Below, in pieces: positions 32,077-42,973 of a stretch of DNA of 64,000 nucleotides. The notes beneath the pieces were generated by a model. It searched no databases. It saw only the letters and a program-made list of their open reading frames with translations, and had not been told where the DNA came from. A program made the position numbers and the translations under genes. Source of the stretch: Circinella umbellata (lineage: Eukaryota > Mucoromycota > Mucoromycetes > Mucorales > Lichtheimiaceae). The stretch's first letter is position 1; each line of letters starts with the position of its first letter. Where the stretch lies: assembly GCA_025093555.1 (NCBI GenBank), contig JAIWNF010000002.1, positions 1,426,001 through 1,490,000 of the forward strand, given 5' to 3'.

Positions 32077-33019
32077 CTTCTATTTTTAAAAAAAGGTTGT
32101 AAAACGAGTATCCAGGGATTATAGTGTATTATCACGTCATAAAAAATATATGCCCATAAGCATCACTTTCAAACACGCTTCTTTTTCTTTCCTTTTTAAT
32201 CATCCTAATTTGCACATAAAAAAATACTACTCTTATTGTCCCCTTGATACCTTTGTCGATATATTCCCACTCTCTTCCTCTTACTTTTTATGCCCATAAA
32301 TTCATTTCAACAAAAGACAAACTCATTATTACAATAACAAAATTCATATAATTTCACATATTTTTTTTTATTTACAAAGTAATATGTTGTATAACCTTAA
32401 TCAATTTACTTTCTATAATTTCAACCCCACCTTTATGTATACACACCATTTCTTTTTTTTTCATTACAAATAAAATCGATGTGAAAACAACCTTATACAC
32501 TCCACCAAACCTTTTCAAAAGGAACAAAAGAAAAAACATGACAACTCAAGTCTTACATAACAAATTTTTGTCGACAAAACAACCATATATCATATTTACA
32601 CAATCGGTCATGTACTCTATTAAACACGTCCCTCAATTCCCTTTGTCACATTTATACAGCATTTTTATTATTATTATTTGAATTGTTTTCCCTTAAATCA
32701 ATATATTGAGCTATGTGATTTTTTTGAGGAAGAGAATGAATGTGCAGTATTTTGATCTAACCCGATTCATTTGCACTATTATAAACTTGAATTGGCGGTT
32801 ATAACACTTTCAAAACCATTCATATTTATGCTGGATATCTAATAGTTTATGTGGAAGGGTCAGCCCCCCTCCTTCATATACACAAATTATATCGTTACAC
32901 AAAAGTTTATGTTATCCAGTACAAACCTTTTGGAAGTGCCTCCAGTCTCTACATTGATAAATTCCTATTACGGCCTTAGAAGGCTCAATTTCGCTGAGGT
33001 ATCCAAATTTAACTTCTAA
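32077..33019. other. Intergenic region
   Basis: AT-rich with no gene supported. The last 50 bases (TCAATTTCGCTGAGG...AAATTTAACTTCTAA) form an inverted counterpart of 29688-29760. Confidence 0.45.
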
Positions 33020-33246
33020 GAGCATGCCCAACGGACGCCCCAAATTAAGATTTTTTATTTCAAGGCACAGAAGGGTGTTTGGAGATCAGCCAGAGGCTCC
33101 CGTAATTTAGAGAATGGTGACTCTGAATTTGGGTTTTCATAGATTTAGCTTTTCATTTGGAGAACTCCGCTGGGGCAATGAATCTCCAAATCGGTTCTCC
33201 AAATCTTAGCAAATTTCATTTTTCGGGAGTCCGTTTGGGCATGGTC
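33020..33246. mobile_element. MITE, 227 bp, near the ETR1 start
   Basis: Terminal inverted repeats GAGCATGCCCAACGGAC and GACCATGCCCAAACGGAC (complement of the right end), with further internal complementarity (CTCCAAAT / ATTTGGAG). Flanks TAA and TAG fit a 3-bp TWA-like duplication of the PIF/Harbinger type, but one base differs. It ends 73 bp before the ETR1 ATG, so it probably contributes promoter or leader sequence. Confidence 0.65.
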
Positions 33247-33319
33247 TAGCGCTGTATATAGAAGCTTTTTTTTTTTTTTTACCCCACCTTTTACTTTTAA
33301 ATTCAAACAAAAGAACATT

Positions 33320-34847
33320 ATGGGATTCTTCATTCGTTCATTGGTGACTCAACAATCGAAACAAGTATGGCGTGCTTATTCAACAAATGCTTCTGACATT
33401 ACTGTTAAAGCAATGGTTTATTCTTCTTATGGTAAACCTTCTGAAGTTTTAAAGTAAAGTTCTGTGGATGCAATTTCACGCGCGTCTTTTTTTTTTATTT
33501 CTTTTGGTTGTCTTGAAACAAAAAAAAAAAAAAAAAAAAAAGAGAGAGAATAAATAAAAGGATTAGGATATGCTATTTGGGGTGGTTGGGGAATAATGTT
33601 TCTCGATATCTTGGATAATAACCATAAAAAAAAATTAGTTGGCATACATATCCATTAGCTCCATTAACGGATGATACGGTTCACGTTCGTTTCCTTGCAT
33701 CACCTATTAATCCGGCTGATGTGAATCAAGTTCAAGGAGCTTATCCTCTTAAACCTGCATTTGAACAACTAGGTGATACAAAAGCTGCTGTAGGTGGTAA
33801 TGAAGGTGTAGCTGAAGTGATTGCTACAGGTAAAAATGTCAATTCGCTCAAAGTAGGTGATCAAGTAGTTATGGCACGTAGCGGTTATGGTACATGGCGT
33901 ACACATGCTGCTGGCCCAGTAGATGATTTTCAAGCACTTCCACCTTCTACAAATACTTCAATTATTCAGAAAGCTACTCTTACTGTAAATCCATGTACGG
34001 CTTATCGTATGCTGAAAGATTTCACTCCTCTTCAACCAGGTAAAACCTAAAAAAGGAAAAAAAAATAGATGCATAAATAAATAAATAAAATGGTGGGGGG
34101 AAGAAGAAGGAAAAGAAGAGAATATTGAATCATTTAAAATATTTTTTTTTTATATATTAGGTGATTATGTTATTCAAAATGGTGGTAATAGTGCTGTTGG
34201 ACAAGCTGTTATTCAAATTGCCAAGGCATGGGGATTAAAAACAGTGAATGTGGTCCGTAATAGACCTGAAATAGATTCCCTTCGTCAAGAGCTTTTAGAT
34301 CTTGGTGCTACTCATGTAGTAACAGATGAAGAATTAGGTTCTTTTGATATGAGATCTAAAATGAAGGGTTGGTTTGATGGAAAACCACCTCTTCTTGGTC
34401 TTAATTGTGTGGGTGGTAAAAGTGCCACTGAAATGGCACGTTATTTAGGGTAAGAGGGACAATTTTAACCTTACTCTTTAGTGAAACGGCCCGGATTTTA
34501 TTTAATTATTTTAATTTATTATTATTATTATTCTTAGACATAATGGTCAATATGTGACCTATGGTGCTATGGCTCGTGCTCCATTAGCTTTACCCGCATC
34601 CATGCTTATCTTTAAGAATATTAGTTTCCATGGTTTTTGGATGACTCGATGGGCTGATCAAAATAGTGCTGCTGATCGATACAAAATGTTTGAAGACTTG
34701 ATTGGATTAATGGATAAAGGTGCATTAAGTGAACCACGTTGGACTAAAGTAGATTGGTCTGAAGATGCTATGAAACATGCTGTGGATGCTGGTATTCAAG
34801 GATTTGCACAAGGCAAACAAATTGTATTTCCAACATCTTTGGCTTAA
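33320..34847 (+). CDS. ETR1: Mitochondrial trans-2-enoyl-[ACP] reductase
   Basis: Four exons: 33320-33453, 33639-34039, 34161-34449 and 34538-34847, in phase, 377 residues as usual for ETR1/MECR. It catalyses the last, NADPH-dependent step of mitochondrial fatty-acid synthesis. The N-terminus ([17 protein letters not shown]) is basic and Ser-rich like a matrix-targeting peptide. Family marks: [27 protein letters not shown], the nucleotide-binding stretch [43 protein letters not shown] and FHGFWMTRW. Intron 1 has a run of about 22 A. The exon 2 acceptor is placed at 33638, which gives VLNWHTYPL; a closer AG at 33658 would shift the frame. Confidence 0.93.
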
Positions 34848-35825
34848 AAAGATAATATTCTTTTATCAAGAAGCTATATAGAGGGAAGGGATTAAAAGGA
34901 TCATCTTCTTTTTTTAAAAAATAAAATAAAATAAAATTGACACGACTTATGAGATGTTTTAATTATTTGATTGATCGAATATTATAGAATGACAATTCAT
35001 GGCAAGTGCTTTTTTCTCTTGTTTCCAGGTAAAGTAATACTTTTTACGTATCTCATTTGAAATAAATAATAAATATATTCTTACATTCTTTATGAGATCA
35101 CTTGAAAGAATAAATCAATGCGCACAAAGTGCATTTTTTTTTGTTTTACGTATACTGATATGATTATTCTACTAGCTAATTCAGAGCAACTATTTTTATT
35201 GAAATAGAAGGTAACGTTTATATAATCGTCAAAAAGGAGGAGGGTATAAAAACGGCTATGGGGTGTTTAAAGTATTAGTAACTTTTTTTTTTACTTGAGA
35301 GTTTTGGTTTCCATGGACCGTCGTCAGGGACGAACGAGAGGGGGAGTAAAAGATCGCGACCGTCATGTGTTGCTAGCCTAAGTTACTTGGTAACGTAAAA
35401 AGCTTTTTATTTCATCTTTATTATATGTTGTTGTTGTTCGATATTATTTAATGGAACCGCCCCCCCCCAAAAAAAAAAAAAAAAAAAAAACCCTCGTGCG
35501 TTTGTACTCTATCACATTCATAAACCAAAATAACTAAAAAGTGATACCACTATTCCTTTTTTCGTGGTGCTAAACGAGACCGATTATAATTTAAGCTGAG
35601 GAATAAAAAAAAAAAACTCAAAAGGCCCTTAAAAATTAGATATTTTTAATCAACCGTTCTAAAAAAACTTATTTTTCTTAAAAAAAACCTCTTTTTCTAT
35701 TCTCGGCTTATTTCTTTTTTACTTCATCTTCCATCTTTTTTTCTTGTTTTTTTTTTTTTTTGTATATATAATACATTTATATTTTTTTTAATTATTATTT
35801 ACTATTTATTATTATTATTATTCTA
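34848..35825. other. Intergenic region with a GC-richer islet
   Basis: Mostly poly-A/T. At 35312-35381, in contrast, GC-richer sequence encodes a 22-codon frame (MDRRQGRTRGGVKDRDRHVL, ATG at 35313) about 65 bp downstream of a TATAAAA at 35246. Whether this is a micro-ORF, a first exon or a structured RNA cannot be told. Confidence 0.35.
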
Positions 35826-36017
35826 ATGACAGCAATGACAATGCCTGTACAAATTGTTGCTCCTTGTCCCAAAAGACCCACTTCTTCATCTTCTACTTCA
35901 ACCAATAACATTTATAATAATAACCAAGAAATTCAAGATGCTTGTCATCAAGAACTTCGACAAATTTTAAATTCCAACATAAAACAAGCTAGTCATCCTA
36001 TACATATATTAAGTAAT

Positions 36018-36050
<33 letters not shown>

Positions 36051-36261
36051 AATAATACTACTTCCTGTCAACTACCAGAAGTTCCAGAACAACAAATTAT
36101 TCCTCGTACAGATAACCCACTTCCTCAAGATATGTCATTTTTTACAACAACTATTCAACCTTATTTACCTTCAACTAAAAATTATCATCACCGTCCTAGA
36201 TCTTATAGTGTGGGTGATAATAGTTATTATATCTATGTTAAGAAAAATAATGATTTGGTTC

Positions 36262-36266
<5 letters not shown>
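35826..36266 (+). CDS. Low-complexity hypothetical protein
   Basis: 146 residues from the first ATG, single exon. Short ordered-looking segments (EIQDACHQELRQILN; RPRSYSVGDNSYYIYVKK) are separated by Ser/Thr/Asn runs, including a (ACA)n-encoded polythreonine. RPRSYS-V looks like a basophilic kinase or 14-3-3 site. No family recognised. It is called because codons outside the repeats are protein-like and the frame is long for this AT content; a transcript would be needed to be sure. Confidence 0.5.
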
Positions 36267-36296
<30 letters not shown>

Positions 36297-38270
36297 CTTT
36301 TTGATTATATAACTTTCTACTTTTTTTTTTTTTGTTGTACATAAGTGTTTTTTTTTATATAAAAAAAAACCTAACCTCTTCAAGTTTTAAAAACTTTCTA
36401 TTATAAGCACGTTTCTTTTATCACTATACAAACTCACACACACATATATACTCTTTTTTTTCCTTTCTTTTCTCTCACACTCACACTTCTTTTTTTTTTT
36501 TATGTCTATATCAAAAACACAATTGTATAAACCCCCTTCTTTTCCCCTCTTCCTCTTTTTTCCCCCCTTCTTTTTTTTTAACTTTCTTTTATATAATAGC
36601 AAAAGAAAATAACATTTATTTATATTATAATAATAAAAATATATATTTTACATAAAAAAAAAACTATTATGAGTCTTCAAAAATTTAAAAATGTCTCTTT
36701 CTGTTTTTTTTTTTGAATTTTATGCAGTAAACCAGTTTTTTTTTTGCACCAAGCTATTACCAAATACGTAATAAAATAAAAAAAAGGGGGGGAGGGGAAG
36801 GAGGAATAGTCCGGCTCCCTGCATTTTGCATTAATTTTAAATTTAAAAATATTCTTTTTTAAGAAGTGAAAGGATGATATATTATATTTATTAGAGTAGA
36901 GTAAAAATCAATCAATTAATTCATGATAAATAACACGTATTTAATTTTTAAAAACCCACGAGTTTTATTATATTTGGTAAGTAAAAGGTTTTGACAAGTT
37001 GTGCATAAATGTATACATTTTTTTTTTGTGTAATGTCTATTAAATATAATAATTATGTATCAGGGAATAAGAAATAAATATTTTTATAATATGGTCATTA
37101 CCCTTAATTATCATTTATTATTTAAATAATTAATTTGAAATTATACCTAGATACTCATAATTAATTAACAGTTGAAAATTAGTAACATATTTAATAATAA
37201 AATATAACAGGATGATAATAGACATATTCAACCCAAATATGTTTTGTTGATCTCTATAGTAACTGATTTGATCACTATGACAACAGCCTTCATCACCATG
37301 ATAACATAATTCTTATATTTCACATATAAACAAGTGGGCTATATTATGTATAGATTTATTAAATCAAATGTAAAAAGACATGTATGTAGGGGATTTTTTT
37401 TATCGTGATTAACTTTAGCAGTACGTATCAAAAATTTAAAGGTTTTACAAGTAGGTAGCGTAAAAAGACGTTTATTCTTTTGATCTTGCAAGTTAATATA
37501 ATATACTCTGCTTTTTATAAATTACTTTTGTTCACCCACGTTTTTTTTTTTTTTTTTAGGTTTCACCAAATTCTCCCGCATTGTAAAAAAAAAAATATGT
37601 TTGTTACACACACATAAAGAAACTGCTTTTTAATAAAGATGGCGACGTGTGTTTTCTTCCCATCATTTTAAAAGAACTGGATGAATGAATACTTCAAATT
37701 CTTAAGCTGTAGATCAAACATCCACATTGATATCACAAAAACAAAAACAAAACTTACACTATATAAATGTATCTGTAAGACAAACAAAAACAAGATTAAT
37801 TATTATTATAATAATAATATAATATGAAGAGTAAAAAAAAAAAAATTAAAGAAAAAGAAGTGTCGAAAAAATAAAAAGAATACAATAATTACAAAAATAA
37901 AAAGAAAATAGATTTGAGAAATGGGGAAGAGGGAGGAGGAAGTGTTGGTATATCAAAAGTTACAAAAAAAAAAAAGAAAGAAAGAGGTAGTGGGAAAAGC
38001 ATTAATCACTTGTTTTTTTTTTCCACCGATAGAAATAAAAAAGAAGAGGAGGGAATGTGTCATTTTCAAGGTTACAAAAAAAAAGAAAAAATATGATACA
38101 GAAAAAAAAGTTCAGTGTGGGGAGGGGGGAAGGATGAATTAAAAAAAAGGGTTGGGAAGTGAAAGGGGGGATAGGAAGAGTGGGTGATTTTATAGAGTAG
38201 ATAATATAATTATAACAGTAAATAATAAAAGGGCTGGTAATACAAAAAGAAAAGAAAAAAAAGAGGTAGT
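36267..38270. other. Long AT-rich intergenic region
   Basis: (TA)n at 36266-36293, long poly-T/C and purine tracts (37914-38180). Small open frames here have runs of K, E and G and are composition artefacts. No gene or RNA recognised. Confidence 0.6.
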
Positions 38271-40276
38271 TTATGAAGTTGTATTGGCAGCAATTTTTTC
38301 TGCCATCATGGCAACAATAGCAGCGCCCACAATTCTTGAATGTTTGATTATACCTACTGATAATTTGGGGGCAATATGTTCTGGAATAAGTTCTTTAATA
38401 GTTTGACAAACACGAGGATGAAATGATGGATAATCTTCATAGATTTCACCACTAATAGCTATTAAAATATAAATAATACATGTTATTTAAAGCGTGTTTC
38501 TATCCAAAACGTTTTTTTTCTTATTTTCCTTTGTCGAGTGATTATACCAAAAAAAAAAAAAACTTACAAATCGAGTAGCCTTCTTCTTCAGAAAATCCAA
38601 TACCATGTTCAACCATATGTTTAACAATGGCAGCAATGGCAGCACCTACTAAAGTAGAAGCACGCATTCCTACAAATTGGCAAACACGTCGAACAATTTC
38701 ACGATCACCCAATGAACTTTTTGATAAATGTAACATATCTTCAATGACAATTCGAGTATCTTCCAGATCTTCTGAATCATCCGCTTCACAAACATACATA
38801 TAACTTGTATCAAATCCATGTTGTCGATTCAATGTTTCACTTGATTCACCACCAAATAGTACGTCACGATCAACGAGATAGATGAGAATATTTCGGACCA
38901 ATTCTCCAAGAGCAATACCTGTCGTCATTTTTTCAAACACGTGGTATTGTGGATTAATGGATTCTCGGTCCAATTTCCGGTCAAACCAAGTACATGGAAG
39001 TGTTCTCCGTGATGAGCCAAAATTACACCATTCTGTATTGATAATCATACTTTGTCTATCATTATGTTGAAAAGATGGATCTTGAAGTTTGGTAACATGT
39101 GAAACAGGTTCATAATAAGCACAATTAGTTCCTAAACTGTGAACAATTCCAAGACGAGTGGATGAATGTTGATATGCATGAGCTAATAAAACACACACCG
39201 CATCTGTTTTTGTTTTATTATCGTAAAATGATCACCGGAGAGTAAAAAAAAACAGATGGAGAAACCGGGAAAGTCACATACAATATATATATATATAATA
39301 AATCAAAGTTAATAAAATAATGGATCAAATATTGAAAGAAGCAAAAAAAAAAGGTACACCAATAAGATTAATTTTTTTTTTTTTTTGGGGGGGGGGGGTT
39401 ATTACGAAAGAACAAAATATTTTTTTACCATTTGTTATAGCTACCACTTTAATTGGTAAACCTTTAATTTGCATACGTTCATGCATTAATTGTACAATAT
39501 CAACACCAACACCATTTGGATAACTAAATCCATGTCCCAATGAAAGAATTCGTCCATTATTGAGCGCCGTTTGTTTAATAGCGAAACACAAAGAACATGC
39601 CATAGGGTACACAAAAAGATCTTGGGTACCCACTCGACCTAAAAAGTCAGACACACATTCTACAACATAGTCAATCAAGACAACAAAATCATCCCCACTC
39701 ATTAAATCTTGAGGAATCTTATATTGATATTGATTAATGGCAAGTTTTCCACCTTCACCTTTAAGTTTAACTTGACAAGCATAAATATCCATTCCAATAA
39801 TTTCTAGTGCTAAATAGGTTCCTTTTTCTTGTCCAGTTGGATAACCTAGTAATAAAATTTTGAAGTTTCTTTTTTAGCTTCTAGTTCTTTTCTTTTTGTT
39901 TTTTTCGAGAATAGTTATAAGAGGAAAAACAAGGAGCAAAAAAAAAAGTTTATATAACATTGGTATAAAGATCAAGTTTTGTTTCAATGGTTGTCAAGTA
40001 GATTGATGAGAAATAATAAAAAAAAACTTCTTTTCTTTTCATGATTGAGAAAATATAAACTATTCATTATTTACCAGTGACAAAAGATGGAATCATGTTT
40101 AGATCGCTTGATCTGTCATCAAGGAGACCTGCTTTAAGTTCATTGTCAAATTCATTAATAACTTGTTCTAAAGTTTCTCTATCAAGACAAAATTGACGAT
40201 GAAGTTCTTCAAGAGCTAATTGTTGCTGTTCATTAACATATTTTAATTTTTCGAATGGAATGGTGGGGTTGCCCAT
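38271..40276 (-). CDS. Hexokinase-family protein with altered active-site motifs
   Basis: Four exons: 40075-40276, 39429-39845, 38568-39203 and 38271-38458, in phase, 480 residues (hexokinases are about 485). The start is the ATG at 40276 (MGNPTIPFEKLKYV). The fold is clear: IPSFVTGYPTGQEKGTYLAL, GLPIKVVAITNDAV, LGTNCAYYE, MIINTEWCNFGS, LDRESINP and AAIAAIVKHM. The phosphate-binding motif (LDLGGTN in active enzymes) reads LEIIGMD at residues 81-87, VNDTVGTL is TNDAVCVL, and the NPG/Q motif is NPQY. The aspartate of the ND pair and the glutamate of NTEW remain. It is therefore probably catalytically weak or inactive and regulatory, as described for atypical fungal hexokinases. Confidence 0.88.
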
Positions 40277-41501
40277 CGGGAAGAGACTGGTAAAAAAAGG
40301 GACCAAAATTTGGTTGCCCTTTTTTTTTTTTAGTCCCGGTTATATTGGAAGCCTCCCCCCACAGACGAAAAGCTTACTTTTTGATTATTATATTTGTCTT
40401 GTGTTGTTATTTGTGTTATGTGTGTTACATTCAATAACCACATGAGCTTGAGAAACTCTTTTAACTTTATAACTCCCCTCTTTTTTTATTACCTCTCTTG
40501 TTCACATCTCTGTGTATCTTTCTTTTTTGCTTATTCTTGTTTTTAAAAAAAAAGTCTTAATGAGAAAATCCTGTCAACTGGTATACAAGGGGGCTGGGAG
40601 GTGGAGACCGCCCAAAAGGTTAGTTTGGAAATGAGCTTAAAAATAATATATGTAATGTATCAAAACGGAGTATCGGAATAACTTTTTGACCGAAACAACC
40701 CTCGAATCCCCCCTTTTTCCTTAATCAGGGTCCAGGTTTTGATTTGATTTGTGTCATTTCTGAAACATCTCCATTCATAATAATAAAAATCTCTCCTATT
40801 ATTTTGTACTTCTTTAATTTTCCTTTTATTCTTTGAATACATATATATATATTACTTCTTTTTTTTCCCTTACACAATCTGAGTCACCTGATTTGATTCA
40901 ATGACAAAAAGTCAATATATATATATATATATAAAGTATGTGTGTGGTGGAGAGAGGGAAAGGAAAGAGAAATAGTTGCTACGTAAAGTAAAAATGGTCT
41001 GCTTCAAAGAAAAACTTATCATTTTATTACAGATATTTTGAGAGCACGAAACTTCCCAAGATTATATATAATTGAAGATGAAAAGAGAAGAAAGATTGTC
41101 TTTGATATGTTTCTTTAATAATTTATTTATAAATTTACTCTCGTGGTGTTCTCACTATATAAGGTATATAAGGTAGATATACTTAAATTCTTGTAACAAA
41201 AAAAAAAAACTCGGTCCTTTCTTTCTATACAAATATATAAGATTCGAAAAGGAAAATAAATCTCTACAAAGTATAAATCATATCATGTCTTTTTTTTTTC
41301 TCACATTATATATTATAAGCGTTGAATTCTTTTTTTTTTTTTTTGCTCTAAGCCAAAGATTACTAAAAATGAGCGATAGTATTGAAAGGAGTGTTGTTGT
41401 CGTTATTACCTAATAAATACTCGGTGTTTTTTTTCTCGAACAACAAAGATGTTTATATCTCATGAAAAAAAAAATAATTGAATTAAGCGAACAATAGATT
41501 T
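40277..41501. other. Intergenic region upstream of hexokinase-like gene
   Basis: Promoter side of the hexokinase-like gene, then AT-rich DNA with (TA)n at 40917-40932 and homopolymers. No gene supported. Confidence 0.5.
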
Positions 41502-41573
41502 ACCAACTCGTTTTACAACCCATTTGCTAGTTCTATTTTACCAACTTTTTTTAGCACCGCTTGCTGGGGTTGC
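41502..41573. mobile_element. Harbinger-like MITE end, copy A
   Basis: TACCAACTCGTTTTACAACC ... TTCTATTTTACC ... TTAGCACCGCTTGCTGGGGTTGC, the same module as at 42470 and 47995. Confidence 0.55.
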
Positions 41574-41924
41574 ATGAATTATAGAGTCTTTGGTATCAAG
41601 CTTTATAATTAGATGAAACATAATACTCTGTGTGTGTGTGTGTGTGTGTGCGTCAAAAATCTATCAAGATGTCCCCTTTTATGATGCGCCAATAGTAAAT
41701 ATCATAAAAAAAAAGAAACATTCTTTTATATTATCAACCGATATTGATGCTAGTTTGTAGAAAAAAAAAATACTATTTTACATTCGCTTTTAACAACCCC
41801 GATGATTTTTCTCCCATCATTGAGTTGGAACTAAAAAAAAAAGGTCCTGTTCCTGCCTTTTGTTTTTTTTGTTTTTTGACCAAAAGCTTAATCATATGTT
41901 CTTTAATAACAACTTTACTAAGCT

Positions 41925-42212
41925 GAATATTTTGATATTGATCTCGACTTCGAACTTCTCGAGGATCGTCAGGAAGAAGAAAATCAGATACGAGTATTCC
42001 AGCAGCGTATTGTAGAGTATGCGTATAAGTAACATAGGAAACTTACGCAAATGCAAATGAGGTCTGTTCTCGGTCGCTTGGGAACAGCTGAGCGTAATTA
42101 TGAAGAAGCTCATAATTGTTTGATGAACAATCATTTCATCAGCGATTTAAAATATATGAAAAAAAACCAATTCCGTCGTCCACTCAGAATTCACCAGCAA
42201 GTGTTTCTATGA
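41925..42212 (+). pseudogene. PIF/Harbinger transposase N-terminal fragment
   Basis: One frame with a single internal TAA (42030). The segment EAHNCLMNNHF followed by NQFRRPLRIHQQVFL matches the conserved start of PIF/Harbinger (HARBI1-type) transposases, where D/N-x2-F, FRRRFRM and LFL are typical. The DDE catalytic region is absent. It sits between two Harbinger-like terminal modules (41502, 42470), suggesting an internally deleted, dead element. Confidence 0.55.
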
Positions 42213-42469
42213 ATCATGGATAGAATAGTGGACCATGATAGTTATTTTCAAAAGACAAATGTTGTTATTAATACGTACACATGGTATATCGCCACACATA
42301 CAAATAATAAAGCTGTTTATTCCCCACCTCGAAAAGTGTTTTTTGTTTAAAAAGACATGAGATTATCAATAGTAGTGAAATAAATCTTAATAAAGCAATA
42401 CGATTGAAGTAAAAGAAAGGGGACGGATTTTACATTTACAAACTACTAGTGTTCAATTCATTCAATTTG

Positions 42470-42552
42470 CCACCCCGTTTACAACCCACTGCTGGAGAAC
42501 CTGGTTCTATTTTACAAAAAATGTATTTTAGCACCGCTGCTGGGGTTGCCCC
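42470..42552. mobile_element. Harbinger-like MITE end, copy B
   Basis: CCACCCCGTTTACAACCCAC, GGTTCTATTTTACAAAAAATG and TTTTAGCACCGCTGCTGGGG, nearly identical to the module at 47995-48073. Confidence 0.6.
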
Positions 42553-42973
42553 ATAATATTTTTCCTTATTTCTTTCAAACTGTAAATGAAAAAGATATTT
42601 TAAATAAAGTAGTCCTTCTTTATAGTGTTATGATTAAGTATATACTTAATATAATGAGTTGTGTCTTTCTTTTCGACTGAGATTTATAGCTGTTGTTTAT
42701 ATACTAACTTCTTAAATATGAGTTATTGTATAATAATATGATGAATAGATACCATTATATAAATTATCATTAAAATGCACTATTCATCATTATTATTTTT
42801 TATACCGTCAAACATTATCAGATAACCAGTAAACTCTCCCCAACAAAAAAAAACATATTGTATTAATACTTTACTATGTATACAACACTTAATACATAAA
42901 TTGAAAACATATACTTTTTTGATTTTTATTGAATAATACTTTGACATGTTCATTTTGTTTTTTTTTCAACACC
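42553..42973. other. Intergenic region
   Basis: AT-rich 3' flank of the lectin/CipC gene; nothing further seen. Confidence 0.5.

Noticed and set aside
32481..32681. 66-codon plus-strand frame
   Set aside because: AT-driven composition, no start context and no splice partners.
37914..38142. Small K/E/G-rich frames
   Set aside because: Purine-tract artefacts without start context or conservation.
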